Part shown: piece by piece, positions 21,720 through 32,822 of the stretch
Layout: each line of letters opens with the position of its first letter
Numbering within the stretch: position 1 is the first letter of the stretch
Assembly: GCA_027924585.1 (NCBI GenBank)
Contig: BSBM01000050.1
Coordinates: 3,906,001-3,970,000 of the forward strand
Source: Larix kaempferi
Lineage: Eukaryota > Streptophyta > Pinopsida > Pinales > Pinaceae
Direction of reading: 5' to 3'
Length of the DNA stretch: 64,000 nucleotides
Program-made: the position numbers and the translations under genes
Notes under the pieces: model-generated
The model's input: the letters and a program-made list of their open reading frames with translations, nothing else
Told to the model about the DNA's origin: nothing
Databases searched by the model: none

Positions 21720-23622
21720 AATGAATTCTTAGAGGATGTTCGAGAAATTCAGAAGACTGGCAGTGCATTTCACTACACTTTGTTGGTAGTGTTAATTGCT
21801 TTCATAGGATGGAAGGAGCCGTTGTACTAACACAACCTCCCAGCAATAATAGGATATTTTCGAGCGGAAAAATATGCAAATATGTGGGCGAATGCAAGGT
21901 CTGACAGACAACGCGTAAAGAACGAGCAGATGCATACTTACTACAGCCAGTTGTGCGATGTGATAAGGCACAGTCTGCGCATTTCAAAGGACATGACAAC
22001 TAAGTATCTCCGAAGAGTGATGTTCACGGTTGACTTGCACCACATCTATATTCAGCCAAGGGTCGAGAAGCAGAATCCACAGTTGTTCCCAGGGAACTAT
22101 GAGCTTGATGCATAGAATATTGAGCTCATGATGGAGGATTGGCCACCAGAGTGGAAGGTCGATGCACCTATGGAAATCCACACCATATCAGAGGAAAGCA
22201 AGGAAAAATATCCACTGGATGAATATGAGACAACCAAAGAAGAGACACAAACAGGGGAAAAGAGAAAGGATCTTGAAGGGTCTGCAAAAGAGAAAGGTGC
22301 AAGGAAGAAACACAAAGAAACCAAGACTCCGGTAGAGGCAAAGCTACACGACGATGATTATGACTGCATTGCACTGTGCGTCACTAAGCAATTAGAGGAG
22401 ATGCTTGTGCTAAAATATAGCAAAAGCGAAGAGACTCTGGCACAAATAAATGAGAATCTTTCACAACTCAAGAGCATGGTTGAAAGGATAGAACAAGTCC
22501 AGAAGGACTTGGTGCGTGATTCTGATTTAGAGGGAAAGTTAGGTGAATCAAGTCAAAAGAAGAGAAGGCCACCGAACCTGACAATGAAACCTCGCTTGGT
22601 CCGAATGGAGCCGCTGAGTATCATCTTGCCAAGCGATGAGCTAGACGAAGGTGGGAAGAAGTTTGAGCACCTGGATATCAATGTTGGTATGATACCTATT
22701 GAGGGGTTTCACAATCTGAATCTACAGGTTGTAGAAGAAATCAGGGATAGAGACATAGTCTCTTACAACCAAAACCTACATCTAGAGGAGAGCTACAAAG
22801 AACTATCATAGGTAAGTGCACAGAAAACAAGAGAACTAGCTAAAGCGCAGGAGAAGCGAAGAAGGCTGGAAGAGACAGTTGCTACGGTATGTGCGCAGAT
22901 ACCAAAATGTGAAGCACAATAGGAGTTAGAAGATACCATCATTCAGATTGGAAAGGTGCTAAGCAATATTAAAGCAGAGATGGAGGATATGGAGATCGCC
23001 CACAAGGAAGAGATTTCTAGTCTCACAACTCAGAGGCCACCTAGTACCCCGTCGAACATTGTAGAAGCAAGAGCTGTCACACTACGGGATTCAACAAAGA
23101 GTATCTCCAGCGAAATACAAAAATTCCAAGACTTACTGGAAGAAGCCACTAAGTTATGGGCTACCTTACAGAAGGATCCTTCCCTACATCAAATTCAGGA
23201 CGACTTGCATCAATGGTAGACAGAGCTGGACTCTGTGAGCGCAGTTATTAAAAACTTGAAACATAGAGAGAAAATTCAGAAGTTCGTAGAAGTCAAGGAC
23301 TTGAAGCGAGAACTTCAAATTCTGAGGGAGAAGGAGGCTGATACTGCAGCAAGGTTACAACCAATGCAGGAAGAGTCCCTTTCCCTCACTAAAGAAATCG
23401 AAAAAAAATTTACAGGAACTCCGCACCACAAAGAAGACAGTAAAGGAGTATGCTCAGGAAGACGTCTAAGAGGAGATGGTGGAAACTGTTAAGGACTTCG
23501 AGAAAGAAACAAAGGAAGCAGTTGCGAAGCTGAGCGCAACTCTTCAGGAATTCACTGGAAAATAGATCCCTCCAGAGGATGCAGAGCCAGAGCCAAGTGG
23601 ATCAGAGATGATCCACGAGTAA
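21720..23622 (+). pseudogene. ORF3 of Gypsy D: coiled-coil protein of unknown function
   Basis: A long plus-strand frame after integrase, where env-like or accessory ORFs occur in plant Gypsy elements. The N-terminal part includes SAFHYTLLVVLIAFIGWKEP (about 21758), AEKYANMWANARSDRQ and FTVDLHHIYI. The middle is acidic and lysine-rich. The C-terminal half is heptad-like Glu/Lys/Leu sequence, predicted coiled coil by eye, ending at TAA 23620. Stops in frame: TAA about 21827, TAG 22113, 22809, 22920, 23217. A frame change occurs at the A-run near 23400, then TAG near 23565. No signal peptide or clear transmembrane helix outside the short hydrophobic stretch near 21770. Confidence 0.5.
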
Positions 23623-25928
23623 GTGTTAGGGGATTGTTCAGCATGGCTCAAGTGGCACAATTTTCGGCGAAGCAAAGTCCAAGCAAGCGCAGTTGGGAAT
23701 GCGAAGTCCAAGCATGACGCAGTTTTGAGGAAGCATGGATCTAATGCAACAAGTATTTTTGGTAGAAGGTACAAGTAAAGCGAGGTTCAGCAATGACCTA
23801 TTTTGGTTAAGCGACTCCATGATTCCTGAGTGTTTGGTAAGGAGCAGCATGGAATTGGAGGAAAGAGACCTGTCACCTTAGTACAAGCAGAGTACTAAGA
23901 CTATTAGAAGCAGAGCGATGGATCAACAGTGACAGAAGAAGTGGAGCAGCGGAAAGGGACGTGCTAGTACGTAGTTAGAGCCACGTCAGAACTGTGGCTG
24001 TCAGAAGAGGAGTTAGAGCCAGAAGTCAAGTGAAGTAGCTCTCCTCAGAGAGATAAGAATTTCATAAGCACTCTAATTTTAATGGTCCATCTAGATATTG
24101 TTGACATATGTTTTTTAAAATGAATGTTCATGGCTTATTTTAAAAACAGTATGATAAATTCATGGTGTCTTAAGTATTTTAAGTTGATTATGTTTATTTG
24201 AATTATGTTCACTACCGCTGATTGGAAAACGTAAGGTTTATTGTAGTGATGGTTGGAAACCTTGAAGTTAATCCCATGGCCACAAATCAAAAGGGGGTTC
24301 AACCCTTGTACAACTATTACATCTTAAGAAGTTTAGGAACATCTCAATTAGGGAACAAGAAAGGAACAAGTAAAGGGATTCCATCACAAGATATCAATAA
24401 TCCATCAATCATACTACTAAAAGGGCCGACCAAAAATCTAGAGTCCACCCTCAATATCTCCAAAATGGAGTTAAATCATCCCACCCTCAAGCACTGAAGT
24501 GAGACTGAATATTTTGATACCTTGCTATCTCTAATTGATCCACAAGAAGAAAAAATGTCACATGTGGGATTTGAACCTAAGTAGGGAGGATAAAATATTC
24601 TCCACTTAACCACCCAAGCTAAATCTAATAGAAAAAATGTTATTTGTTGTGTAGTGTAGTGGTACAATAGTTGTGAAATATTGATGGATTATTTATTACC
24701 TTATTAATGTGTTTGAACTTTTATTTTTTGTTGAAATTGTCATATGAACCACATTGACATTCCTAAGATGATGAGATAACCATGACCTTTAGAATCTTGT
24801 GGAAATATGAAATAGATATAAAGAGTCTTAATATGGTTATGGAGCATTGGATAGGGAAGTGATTCCATATTGTTATTATCACCCTTTTTTGTATTAGTTT
24901 CATGCATATGCACATATTTTCATGTGTATGTGCAAGTACATACACATATGAAACTATCACCATGAAAAATGGAATTCCCAACACTCTAGGGATTTCCTTC
25001 TCTTTAATACATGCCAACCGCCCAATTCATTTCATGTTTCCTTATAAAAAGTAATCACACAACTATTTCCAAGTTAAAATATCATTTCAACTCTTCCAAC
25101 AATAGCGCCGACCTTTACAATTTGTATTGAAGAGGAGGGACGAACTCATAACCCTAAAAAATGAGGCTACTTGCTTCTTAGAGAACACTAGAACATATAA
25201 GGAGAGAATATGGACAACATCAACAAAGGATACCCATTGAGAAATCCCCCAAAATCAACAAGTCATGCTATGAACTCTAGGAAGTACATGGTTTGATCTG
25301 CATATGTCACAAATGCTGATGTGATTTTGCAAATACCTTTGAAGAATTTTCCTCGATCATTTCATGCCAAAATACATCAAAACTGTCATATTTCATTTAT
25401 GACCCTTTCAAAAATTCCTCAAGCTGGCTACACTATCTCCATTTCAACTCATTCCTCTAGTTTCTGCAACAATATGCTACAGGAATGTTGATGTATGATT
25501 GCTAGTTGTAGATTCATTCAAAATACACCATGAAATGTTGATATCACACAAGTATGCAATGCGATAAATTTGTAAATATTCCCCTTTATTCCAATCAGAT
25601 CTAGGGTGCACAAACAAGGCTAAAAAGGCATCATCCTGCTACTCACTGATGCATTCCTTTGTTTGCATATTACTAATGATGGAAATGTCTTATCTTTTGG
25701 AGCGATATGCTAAAGGTGCTATAGATATATGACCAAAATTTTTGTCTTGAAACGTGGGCTCAAATATATCTTTTTTTCCAAAGAAACACAATCCCAATTA
25801 TCTTGCATTTTTGCCATGTGTTGTTGCCACAAACTTAGGCCTAAAATTACCATAAATTTTTATGCCAAGCCATTGATTAAGGATGCTACATTGCTTAGAG
25901 CTATTATATTCATCTACATCCTTATCAC
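23623..25928. other. Noncoding stretch between elements D and F
   Basis: 23623-24060 still carries the GCGCAG/GCGAAGT words of element D and is probably its 3' end. From 24060 the base composition becomes AT-rich, and I recognise no gene, LTR or RNA. A 91-codon frame at 24222-24497 has no features I can name. The target copy ATCAC of element F lies at 25924-25928. Confidence 0.4.
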
Positions 25929-26371
25929 TGTTGGGACTCAATGTCCTATTTTCATCCACTTTACCTTTCGCTATTCCTCACATTTCATCATCCCATTAAC
26001 CTTTCATCATACCATTTCCATACATATACTTGAGTTTCATCTTATAATTTTCCACTTTATTCATTTTAGTATTATAAGTGAATTTATGATTAAATATTGG
26101 AAAATAACATGTTTTTCACTAATATCTCAAGTATGGATGAGCTTTGTAATGTGTAGGAATATGGAAGGATCAATTCAAAGAAAGACTCCTCGAATATCTC
26201 CTCCACCATTCCATGGAGATAGTTATTCAAAGAATATTCCAAGGAGAAGATAATGGAGATTTGGTTGGCATATCTTATTTAGGATGTATGAGAAACATGG
26301 CATATCATAATGACAGATCCACTATTCTAGATGAGGAGTAGATTAATAGTAGATTAAGAGGATATTAGTCT
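25929..26371 (+). repeat. 5' LTR of element F, left part
   Basis: It matches the 3' LTR from 42940 closely up to about 26299, then differs. The segment corresponding to about 43316-43487 of the 3' LTR, which includes the TATA box, is missing. In its place lies about 25 bp (26304-26328) that matches 43393-43417 in reverse orientation. Homology resumes at AGATGAGGAGTAGATTAATAG. The frame of 174 codons at 25729-26253 runs across the LTR edge and is probably not a gene. Confidence 0.85.
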
Positions 26372-27116
26372 TGTTAGGATATTCCTATACTCCATCCTAG
26401 TCCTTCTAACATTTCTGACATTTTCAGTCTTGCATGCAAAATTAGGGTTTTGCATGCAATTAGGGTTTGCAGTACCAGCACCTAGCCCTTGCCAAACTAG
26501 CCCCAGGAGCTTCTCTCGGATCAGTCTTAGCTCTCCTAGAGCTTAGTGCGCCCTCTTTTCAGTTATTGCATGATAAGGGCGCCCTTCTTCACCTACCAGT
26601 CCAGTTTAGTTCAGTTATCTTCAGTTCTTCCTTGATTTAAGGATTAACTGACTCCTAACTGACCTTATCACTCTTTTGGACCTCCAGTGTGACTAGATAG
26701 ACTGTTTTGACTCCAGTTAGCTCCATGAGCGCCCCCCACTGAGTCTCCTTCACTATATCAGTGCTTCCATGTGCCAGTTACACCAACCACACTCAGTTAG
26801 ACTCAGTTTGACTCCCGGTTGATCACTACTTGTGCATTGATGACTTCACCGATGATGAGATAGACTCCTAGTTTGGCACTGATGACTCTCCACTGATTAT
26901 GGATCTGTGCATGAAGGATAATTCGAATTACACCTAGTGAATTCGAATCCTCATACTCAGCATTGTATATTTACCCGGTTACTATTCTGATTAATGCAAT
27001 GTGTGTAATTATTCTGCCTCTATTGGATCTATGTTCTATTGCTTCTCTCTTCTTCCTAAATTCTTTCATAGTGAGGTTTACATCATCTCTTTGGATCTTA
27101 TGTGGGCAATTTCACA
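26372..27116 (+). repeat. LTR1 of the gag-protease array
   Basis: 745 bp, TGTTAGGATATTCC to GGGCAATTTCACA. It carries two copies of the TGCATGCAATTAGGGTT unit (26430-26470). A GTATATTTA motif at about 26967 is a weak TATA candidate. The near-palindrome ATTCGAATT..AATTCGAAT is at about 26932-26960. Few differences from LTR2-4. Confidence 0.92.
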
Positions 27117-27243
27117 TGGTATCAGAGCCTTGAGAGTATATTCTACCTCCATTCTTGAGAGTTTTTTGCAGGTATTTTGAAGTTCCAGCAGTTGCAGCAG
27201 CAGATTCAGTAGCTTCTATTTTGCACTTGTTCAAGCAATCAAG

Positions 27244-28983
27244 ATGAGCAATTCGAATGATCCTTCTTCTATACTTCTCACTCCTTTCAATTATTTCGAA
27301 TGGAAGAGGAAGATGATAATACTCTTGCAATCAAGAGGGTTTACTAGAATAGTTGAAGAAAAAGATGCCATACCACATCAAGCTGAAAAGAGAGTCAAGC
27401 ACCTAAACAAAATGGATGAAGCCTTTGGATTCATATGCCTTCATATTTCTGATGATCTATTGTTTCATGCTGATGGATTGAAGTCTCCATATGATTTATG
27501 GATAAAATTGAGGAGTCTTTTTGGCAAACAAGACGAACTAAGAGGCTACATTCTTGAGAATGAATTGGTTTCCCTTCAACCTAGCAATTTCGAGAGCATT
27601 CAAGATTTCTTCTCCAAATTTCAGAATTTGGTTTTGCATTGCAAGCAATGTGGCATCACTAAAAGTGATGAGCAATTGATACTCTCTATATTGAGCAAAC
27701 TTGGATCTCAATTTTCTGTCTTTGTATCTACCTTTCATTCTGTTCGAATGTCCATCCCTGGATGGAAGTTTCCCACCTTAAGTAACTTCATTGAGGCTCT
27801 CACTCAAGAAGAGAACAAACTGTTTCAAATGGGTGCCATCAAAACCTCCAGAGATCTAGCTCTGTTGGCTGGTGAATCAAGTGGAGCGAATGATAAAGGG
27901 GGACAAAAAGGCAAAGGAAAGAAACCTTCAAGATCCAAGAATGACAAACAAAAGAGACCAAATTGTACCTATTGCAAGAGAGGAAACCATCCTGAGCATG
28001 CCTGCATGCATAAGAAGATTGATCTTCTAACCAAGCTTCTTGAACAAAACCAAATTGTTGTTCCAAAAGAAGCAAAGATGTCTGATTCTGGAAGTGGATC
28101 TGATGATTGTCATGCATTGATGGCTGGTTTTTCAAAGACAAAAGCTCTCCTCATAGATTCTGGAGCTTCCAACCACATGATGGCACAAGAAGAATCTTTC
28201 TCCTCTTTGGATCTCCAAGATGGGCCTACCATTCACATGGGAGACAACTCTCAGATTTCTGCCAAAGGTTTGGGTACAGTTCATATGGAGCATGGTAAGT
28301 TCAAAAATGTCTTATTTGTTCCTTCTCTTACAGCTAATTTGTTATCAGTATATCAAATGACTCATACAGGATCTCCAAAACAAGTGATTTTTGGTCCAGA
28401 CACAGTAGAGATTACAGAAATCTCCACTGGAAAGGTTATAGCGAATGGGATTGCTAATCATGCCTCAAAGGCATATGAGTTCTCCCAATTCATGCCCTTC
28501 TCTCCAACGATCCCTTCAGATTCTGATGAGGATCACAGTGACTTCTCTTCCAGTGACTCCTATTCTAGTGAGGAAGAAGATCAAGATTTTGATGTTGAGA
28601 TCATAGTTCAAGAAGATTCAGAGCCAACCCCTATTCTTAGTCCAGATTCAAGAGAAATATGTTCTCACACAGTCCTTGCTACTACTAAGAACACAGTTGA
28701 TGATGTATTTGCTTACAGAACTACTAGACTTCAGCAGCATGCTAACCTTGCATTATGCCATCCATCTCTCCATGAGAGATTCAGCATGATGATGGGGTTT
28801 ACTCTTCCATTCCTTGGGAAAACTCATCATGATACATTCGCTCCAGTGACAAAAAAGGTTCCTGAAAGACTTGCTACATTCAACACATTCTCTAGCACTT
28901 GCATTCGCACTTTACAGAGGATTAGCTTACCAAGTCTCTTTGCAAAGTTTTCACTGATGAAAGCTTGCTTCTTTTCGGCTTAG
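27244..28983 (+). CDS. Gag-protease polyprotein, body 1
   Basis: 579 codons, ATG (MSNSNDPSS) to TAG, intact. Residues 1-200 form a UBN2-like Copia capsid (FNYFEWKRKM, SLFGKQDELRGYIL, ALTQEENKLF). A basic linker follows at 218-240, then a CCHC knuckle at 241-254 (CTYCKRGNHPEHAC), and the aspartic protease starts at DSGASNHM (305-312) with LLSVYQMTHTG downstream. An acidic serine-rich stretch at 425-450 replaces most of what should lead to integrase. Residues 498-514 (LALCHPSLHERF) may be a relic of the pre-integrase zinc region. Gag packages RNA and protease matures it; pol enzymes must come from elsewhere. The start lies 127 bp after the primer site. Confidence 0.85.
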   Translation: MSNSNDPSSILLTPFNYFEWKRKMIILLQSRGFTRIVEEKDAIPHQAEKRVKHLNKMDEAFGFICLHISDDLLFHADGLKSPYDLWIKLRSLFGKQDELRGYILENELVSLQPSNFESIQDFFSKFQNLVLHCKQCGITKSDEQLILSILSKLGSQFSVFVSTFHSVRMSIPGWKFPTLSNFIEALTQEENKLFQMGAIKTSRDLALLAGESSGANDKGGQKGKGKKPSRSKNDKQKRPNCTYCKRGNHPEHACMHKKIDLLTKLLEQNQIVVPKEAKMSDSGSGSDDCHALMAGFSKTKALLIDSGASNHMMAQEESFSSLDLQDGPTIHMGDNSQISAKGLGTVHMEHGKFKNVLFVPSLTANLLSVYQMTHTGSPKQVIFGPDTVEITEISTGKVIANGIANHASKAYEFSQFMPFSPTIPSDSDEDHSDFSSSDSYSSEEEDQDFDVEIIVQEDSEPTPILSPDSREICSHTVLATTKNTVDDVFAYRTTRLQQHANLALCHPSLHERFSMMMGFTLPFLGKTHHDTFAPVTKKVPERLATFNTFSSTCIRTLQRISLPSLFAKFSLMKACFFSA

Positions 28984-29134
28984 AGTAATGGCTCCTTGAG
29001 TTATTCAAAAATATAAAAACAAAAAAAAAAAAAGGAAAAAGAAAAATTGAGGCAGTATTCTTTTTATCATTTCATTGATTGTATGGGTGACCTTTGGTCC
29101 TAGTTACCAGGGCCCAGGATGGATTAAGGGGGGG

Positions 29135-29896
29135 TGTTAGGATATTCCTATACTCCATCCTAGTCCTTCTAACATTTCTGACATTTTCAGTCTTGCATGC
29201 AAAATTAGGGTTTTGCATGCAATTAGGGTTTGCATGCAATTAGGGTTTGCAGCACCAGCACCTAGCCCTTGCCAAACTAGCCCCAGGAGCTTCTCTCGGA
29301 TCAGTCTTAGCTCTCCTAGAGCTTAGTGCGCCCTCTTTTCAGTTATTGCATGATAAGGGCGCCCTTCTTCATCTACCAGTCCAGTTTAGTTCAGTTATCT
29401 TCAGTTCTTCCTTGATTTAAGGATTAACTGACTCCTAACTGACCTTATCACTCTTTTGGACCTCCAGTGTGACTAGATAGACTGTTTTGACTCCAGTTAG
29501 CTCCATGAGCGCCCCCCACTGAGTCTCCTTCACTATATCAGTGCTTCCATGTGCCATTTACACCAACCACACTCAGTTAGACTCAGTTTGACTCCCGGTT
29601 GATCACTACTTGTGCATTGATGACTTCACCGATGATGAGATAGACTCCTAGTTTGGCACTGATGACTCTCCACTGATTATGGATCTGTGCATGAAGGATA
29701 ATTCGAATTACACCTAGTGAATTCGAATCCTCATACTCAGCATTGTATATTTACCCGGTTACTATTCTGATTAATGCAATGTGTGTAATTATTCTGCCTC
29801 TATTGGATCTATGTTCTATTGCTTCTCTCTTCTTCCTAAATTCTTTCATAGTGAGGTTTACATCATCTCTTTGGATCTTATGTGGGCAATTTCACA
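29135..29896 (+). repeat. LTR2 of the gag-protease array
   Basis: 762 bp, preceded by the purine tract AAGGGGGGG. It has three copies of the RY/telobox-like unit (29194-29250). Private differences include CATCTACC and GCCATTTACACC where the others have CACCTACC and GCCAGTTACACC. Confidence 0.92.
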
Positions 29897-30023
29897 TGGT
29901 ATCAGAGCCTTGAGAGTATATTCTACCTCCATTCTTGAGAGTTTTTTGCAGGTATTTTGAAGTTCCAGCAGTTGCAGCAGCAGATTCAGTAGCTTCTATT
30001 TTGCACTTGTTCAAGCAATCAAG

Positions 30024-31763
30024 ATGAGCAATTCGAATGATCCTTCTTCTATACTTCTCACTCCTTTCAATTATTCCGAATGGAAGAGGAAGATGATAAT
30101 ACTCTTGCAATCAAGAGGGTTTACTAGAATAGTTGAAGAAAAAGATGCCATACCACATCAAGCTGAAAAGAGAGTCAAGCACCTAAACAAAATGGATGAA
30201 GCCTTTGGATTCATATGCCTTCATATTTCTGATGATCTATTGTTTCATGCTGATGGATTGAAGTCTCCATATGATTTATGGATAAAATTGAGGAGTCTTT
30301 TTGGCAAACAAGACGAACTAAGAGGCTACATTCTTGAGAATGAATTGGTTGCCCTTCAACCTAGCAATTTCGAGAGCATTCAAGATTTCTTCTCCAAATT
30401 TAAGAATTTGGTTTTGCATTGCAAGCAATGTGGCATCACTAAAAGTGATGAGCAATTGATACTCTCTATATTGAGCAAACTTGGATCTCAATTTTCTGTC
30501 TTTGTATCTACCTTTCATTCTGTTCGAATGTCCATCCCTGGATGGAAGTTTCCCACCTTAAGTAACTTCATTGAGGCTCTCACTCAAGAAGAGAACAAAC
30601 TGTTTCAAATGGGTGCCATCAAAACCTCCAGAGATCTAGCTCTGTTGGCTGGTGAATCAAGTGGAGCGAATGATAAAGGGGGACAAAAAGGCAAAGGAAA
30701 GAAACCTTCAAGATCCAAGAATGACAAACAAAAGAGACCAAATTGTACCTATTGCAAGAGAGGAAACCATCCTGAGCATGCCTGCATGCATAAGAAGATT
30801 GATCTTCTAACCAAGCTTCTTGAACAAAACCAAATTGTTGTTCCAAAAGAAGCAAAGATGTCTGATTCTGGAAGTGGATCTGATGATTGTCATGCATTGA
30901 TGGATGGTTTTTCAAAGACAAAAGCTCTCCTCATAGATTCTGGAGCTTCCAACCACATGATGGCACAAGAAGAATCTTTCTCCTCTTTGGATCTCCAAGA
31001 TGGGCCTACCATTCACATGGGAGACAACTCTCAGATTTCTGCCAAAGGTTTGGGTACAGTTCATATGGAGCATGGTAAGTTCAAAAATGTCTTATTTGTT
31101 CCTTCTCTTACAGCTAATTTGTTATCAGTATATCAAATGACTCATACAGGATCTCCAAAACAAGTGATTTTTGGTCCAGACACGGTAGAGATTACAGAAA
31201 TCTCCACTGGAAAGGTTATAGCGAATGGGATTGCTAATCATGCCTCAAAGGCATATGAGTTCTCCCAATTCATGCCCTTCTCTCCAACGATCCCTTCAGA
31301 TTCTGATGAGGATCACAGTGACTTCTCTTCCAGTGACTCCTATTCTAGTGAGGAAGAAGATCAAGATTTTGATGTTGAGATCATAGTTCAAGAAGATTCA
31401 GAGCCAACCCCTATTCTTAGTCCAGATTCAAGAGAAATATGTTCTCACACAGTCCTTGCTACTACTAAGAACACAGTTGATGATGTATTTGCTTACAGAA
31501 CTACTAGACTTCAGCAGCATGCTAACCTTGCATTATGCCATCCATCTCTCCATGAGAGATTCAACATGATGATGGGGTTTACTCTTCCATTCCTTGGGAA
31601 AACTCATCATGATACATTCGCTCCAGTGACAAAAAAGGTTCCTGAAAGACTTGCTACATTCAACACATTCTCTAGCACTTGCATTCGCACTTTACAGAGG
31701 ATTAGCTTACCAAGTCTCTTTGCAAAGTTTTCACTGATGAAAGCTTGCTTCTTTTCGGCTTAG
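30024..31763 (+). CDS. Gag-protease polyprotein, body 2
   Basis: Second intact 579-codon ORF with the same domains as body 1: capsid, CCHC knuckle at 241-254, protease DSGASNHM at 305-312. Differences from body 3 that I see are F18S, Q127K, A294D and S514N plus one silent change (ACA to ACG near 31184). Most are amino-acid changes, so selection on this copy after duplication looks weak, although no stop has appeared. The body spans 29897-31915 with its own primer site and purine tract. Confidence 0.85.
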   Translation: MSNSNDPSSILLTPFNYSEWKRKMIILLQSRGFTRIVEEKDAIPHQAEKRVKHLNKMDEAFGFICLHISDDLLFHADGLKSPYDLWIKLRSLFGKQDELRGYILENELVALQPSNFESIQDFFSKFKNLVLHCKQCGITKSDEQLILSILSKLGSQFSVFVSTFHSVRMSIPGWKFPTLSNFIEALTQEENKLFQMGAIKTSRDLALLAGESSGANDKGGQKGKGKKPSRSKNDKQKRPNCTYCKRGNHPEHACMHKKIDLLTKLLEQNQIVVPKEAKMSDSGSGSDDCHALMDGFSKTKALLIDSGASNHMMAQEESFSSLDLQDGPTIHMGDNSQISAKGLGTVHMEHGKFKNVLFVPSLTANLLSVYQMTHTGSPKQVIFGPDTVEITEISTGKVIANGIANHASKAYEFSQFMPFSPTIPSDSDEDHSDFSSSDSYSSEEEDQDFDVEIIVQEDSEPTPILSPDSREICSHTVLATTKNTVDDVFAYRTTRLQQHANLALCHPSLHERFNMMMGFTLPFLGKTHHDTFAPVTKKVPERLATFNTFSSTCIRTLQRISLPSLFAKFSLMKACFFSA

Positions 31764-31915
31764 AGTAATGGCTCCTTGAGTTATTCAAAAATATAAAAAC
31801 AAAAAAAAAAAAAAGGAAAAAGAAAAATTGAGGCAGTATTCTTTTTATCATTTCATTGATTGTATGGGTGACCTTTGGTCCTAGTTACCAGGGCCTAGGA
31901 TGGATTAAGGGGGGG

Positions 31916-32695
31916 TGTTAGGATATTCCTATACTCCATCCTAGTCCTTCTAACATTTCTGACATTTTCAGTCTTGCATGCAAAATTAGGGTTTTGCATG
32001 CAATTAGGGTTTTGCATGCAATTAGGGTTTTCATGCAATTAGGGTTTGCAGCACCAGCACCTAGCCCTTGCCAAACTATCCCCAGGAGCTTCTCTCGGAT
32101 CAGTCTTAGCTCTCCTAGAGCTTAGTGCACCCTCTTTTCAGTTATTGCATGATAAGGGCGCCCTTCTTCACCTACCAGTCCAGTTTAGTTCAGTTATCTT
32201 CAGTTCTTCCTTGATTTAAGGATTAACTGACTCCTAACTGACCTTATCACTCTTTTGGACCTCCAGTGTGACTAGATAGACTGTTTTGACTCCAGTTAGC
32301 TCCATGAGCGCCCCCCACTGAGTCTCCTTCACTATATCAGTGCTTCCATGTGCCAGTTACACCAACCACACTCAGTTAGACTCAGTTTGACTCCCGGTTG
32401 ATCACTACTTGTGCATTGATGACTTCACCGATGATGAGATAGACTCCTAGTTTGGCACTGATGACTCTCCACTGATTATGGATCTGTGCATGAAGGATAA
32501 TTCGAATTACACCTAGTGAATTCGAATCCTCATACTCAGCATTGTATATTTACCCGGTTACTATTCTGATTAATGCAATGTGTGTAATTATTCTGCCTCT
32601 ATTGGATCTATGTTCTATTGCTTCTCTCTTCTTCCTAAATTCTTTCATAGTGAGGTTTACATCATCTCTTTGGATCTTATGTGGGCAATTTCACA
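31916..32695 (+). repeat. LTR3 of the gag-protease array
   Basis: 780 bp with four copies of the RY/telobox-like unit (31974-32050). Private differences are GTGCACCC and AACTATCCCC. The TGGTATCAGAGCC primer site of body 3 follows at 32696. Confidence 0.92.
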
Positions 32696-32822
32696 TGGTA
32701 TCAGAGCCTTGAGAGTATATTCTACCTCCATTCTTGAGAGTTTTTTGCAGGTATTTTGAAGTTCCAGCAGTTGCAGCAGCAGATTCAGTAGCTTCTATTT
32801 TGCACTTGTTCAAGCAATCAAG

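Larger units (their letters stand above)
14029..23622 (+). mobile_element. Gypsy-type element D (right-hand part), decayed
   Basis: Domain order gag, zinc knuckles, protease, second gag-like block, RT, RNase H, integrase, ORF3, all on the plus strand. RT before integrase identifies Gypsy. The left part lies before Copia B (from about 5090). I could not find a convincing LTR pair. A TGTTAGGGG right after the ORF3 stop (23624) is one candidate LTR start. Coding frames are largely collinear but carry many nonsense codons, mostly TAG. Confidence 0.75.

Noticed and set aside
24530-24610. Possible tRNA or SINE (a GGGATTTGAACC-like stretch resembling a B box)
   Set aside because: No matching A box at the right distance and no cloverleaf could be drawn; not reported as RNA gene.
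25729-26253. 174-codon plus-strand ORF
   Set aside because: It crosses the boundary from flanking DNA into the F LTR and has no recognisable domain; the LTR part is only partly open in the other LTR.
26932-26960. ATTCGAATT..AATTCGAAT pair in the array LTRs as a heat-shock element
   Set aside because: The spacing and pattern do not give three alternating nGAAn blocks; it is two copies of a self-complementary word.
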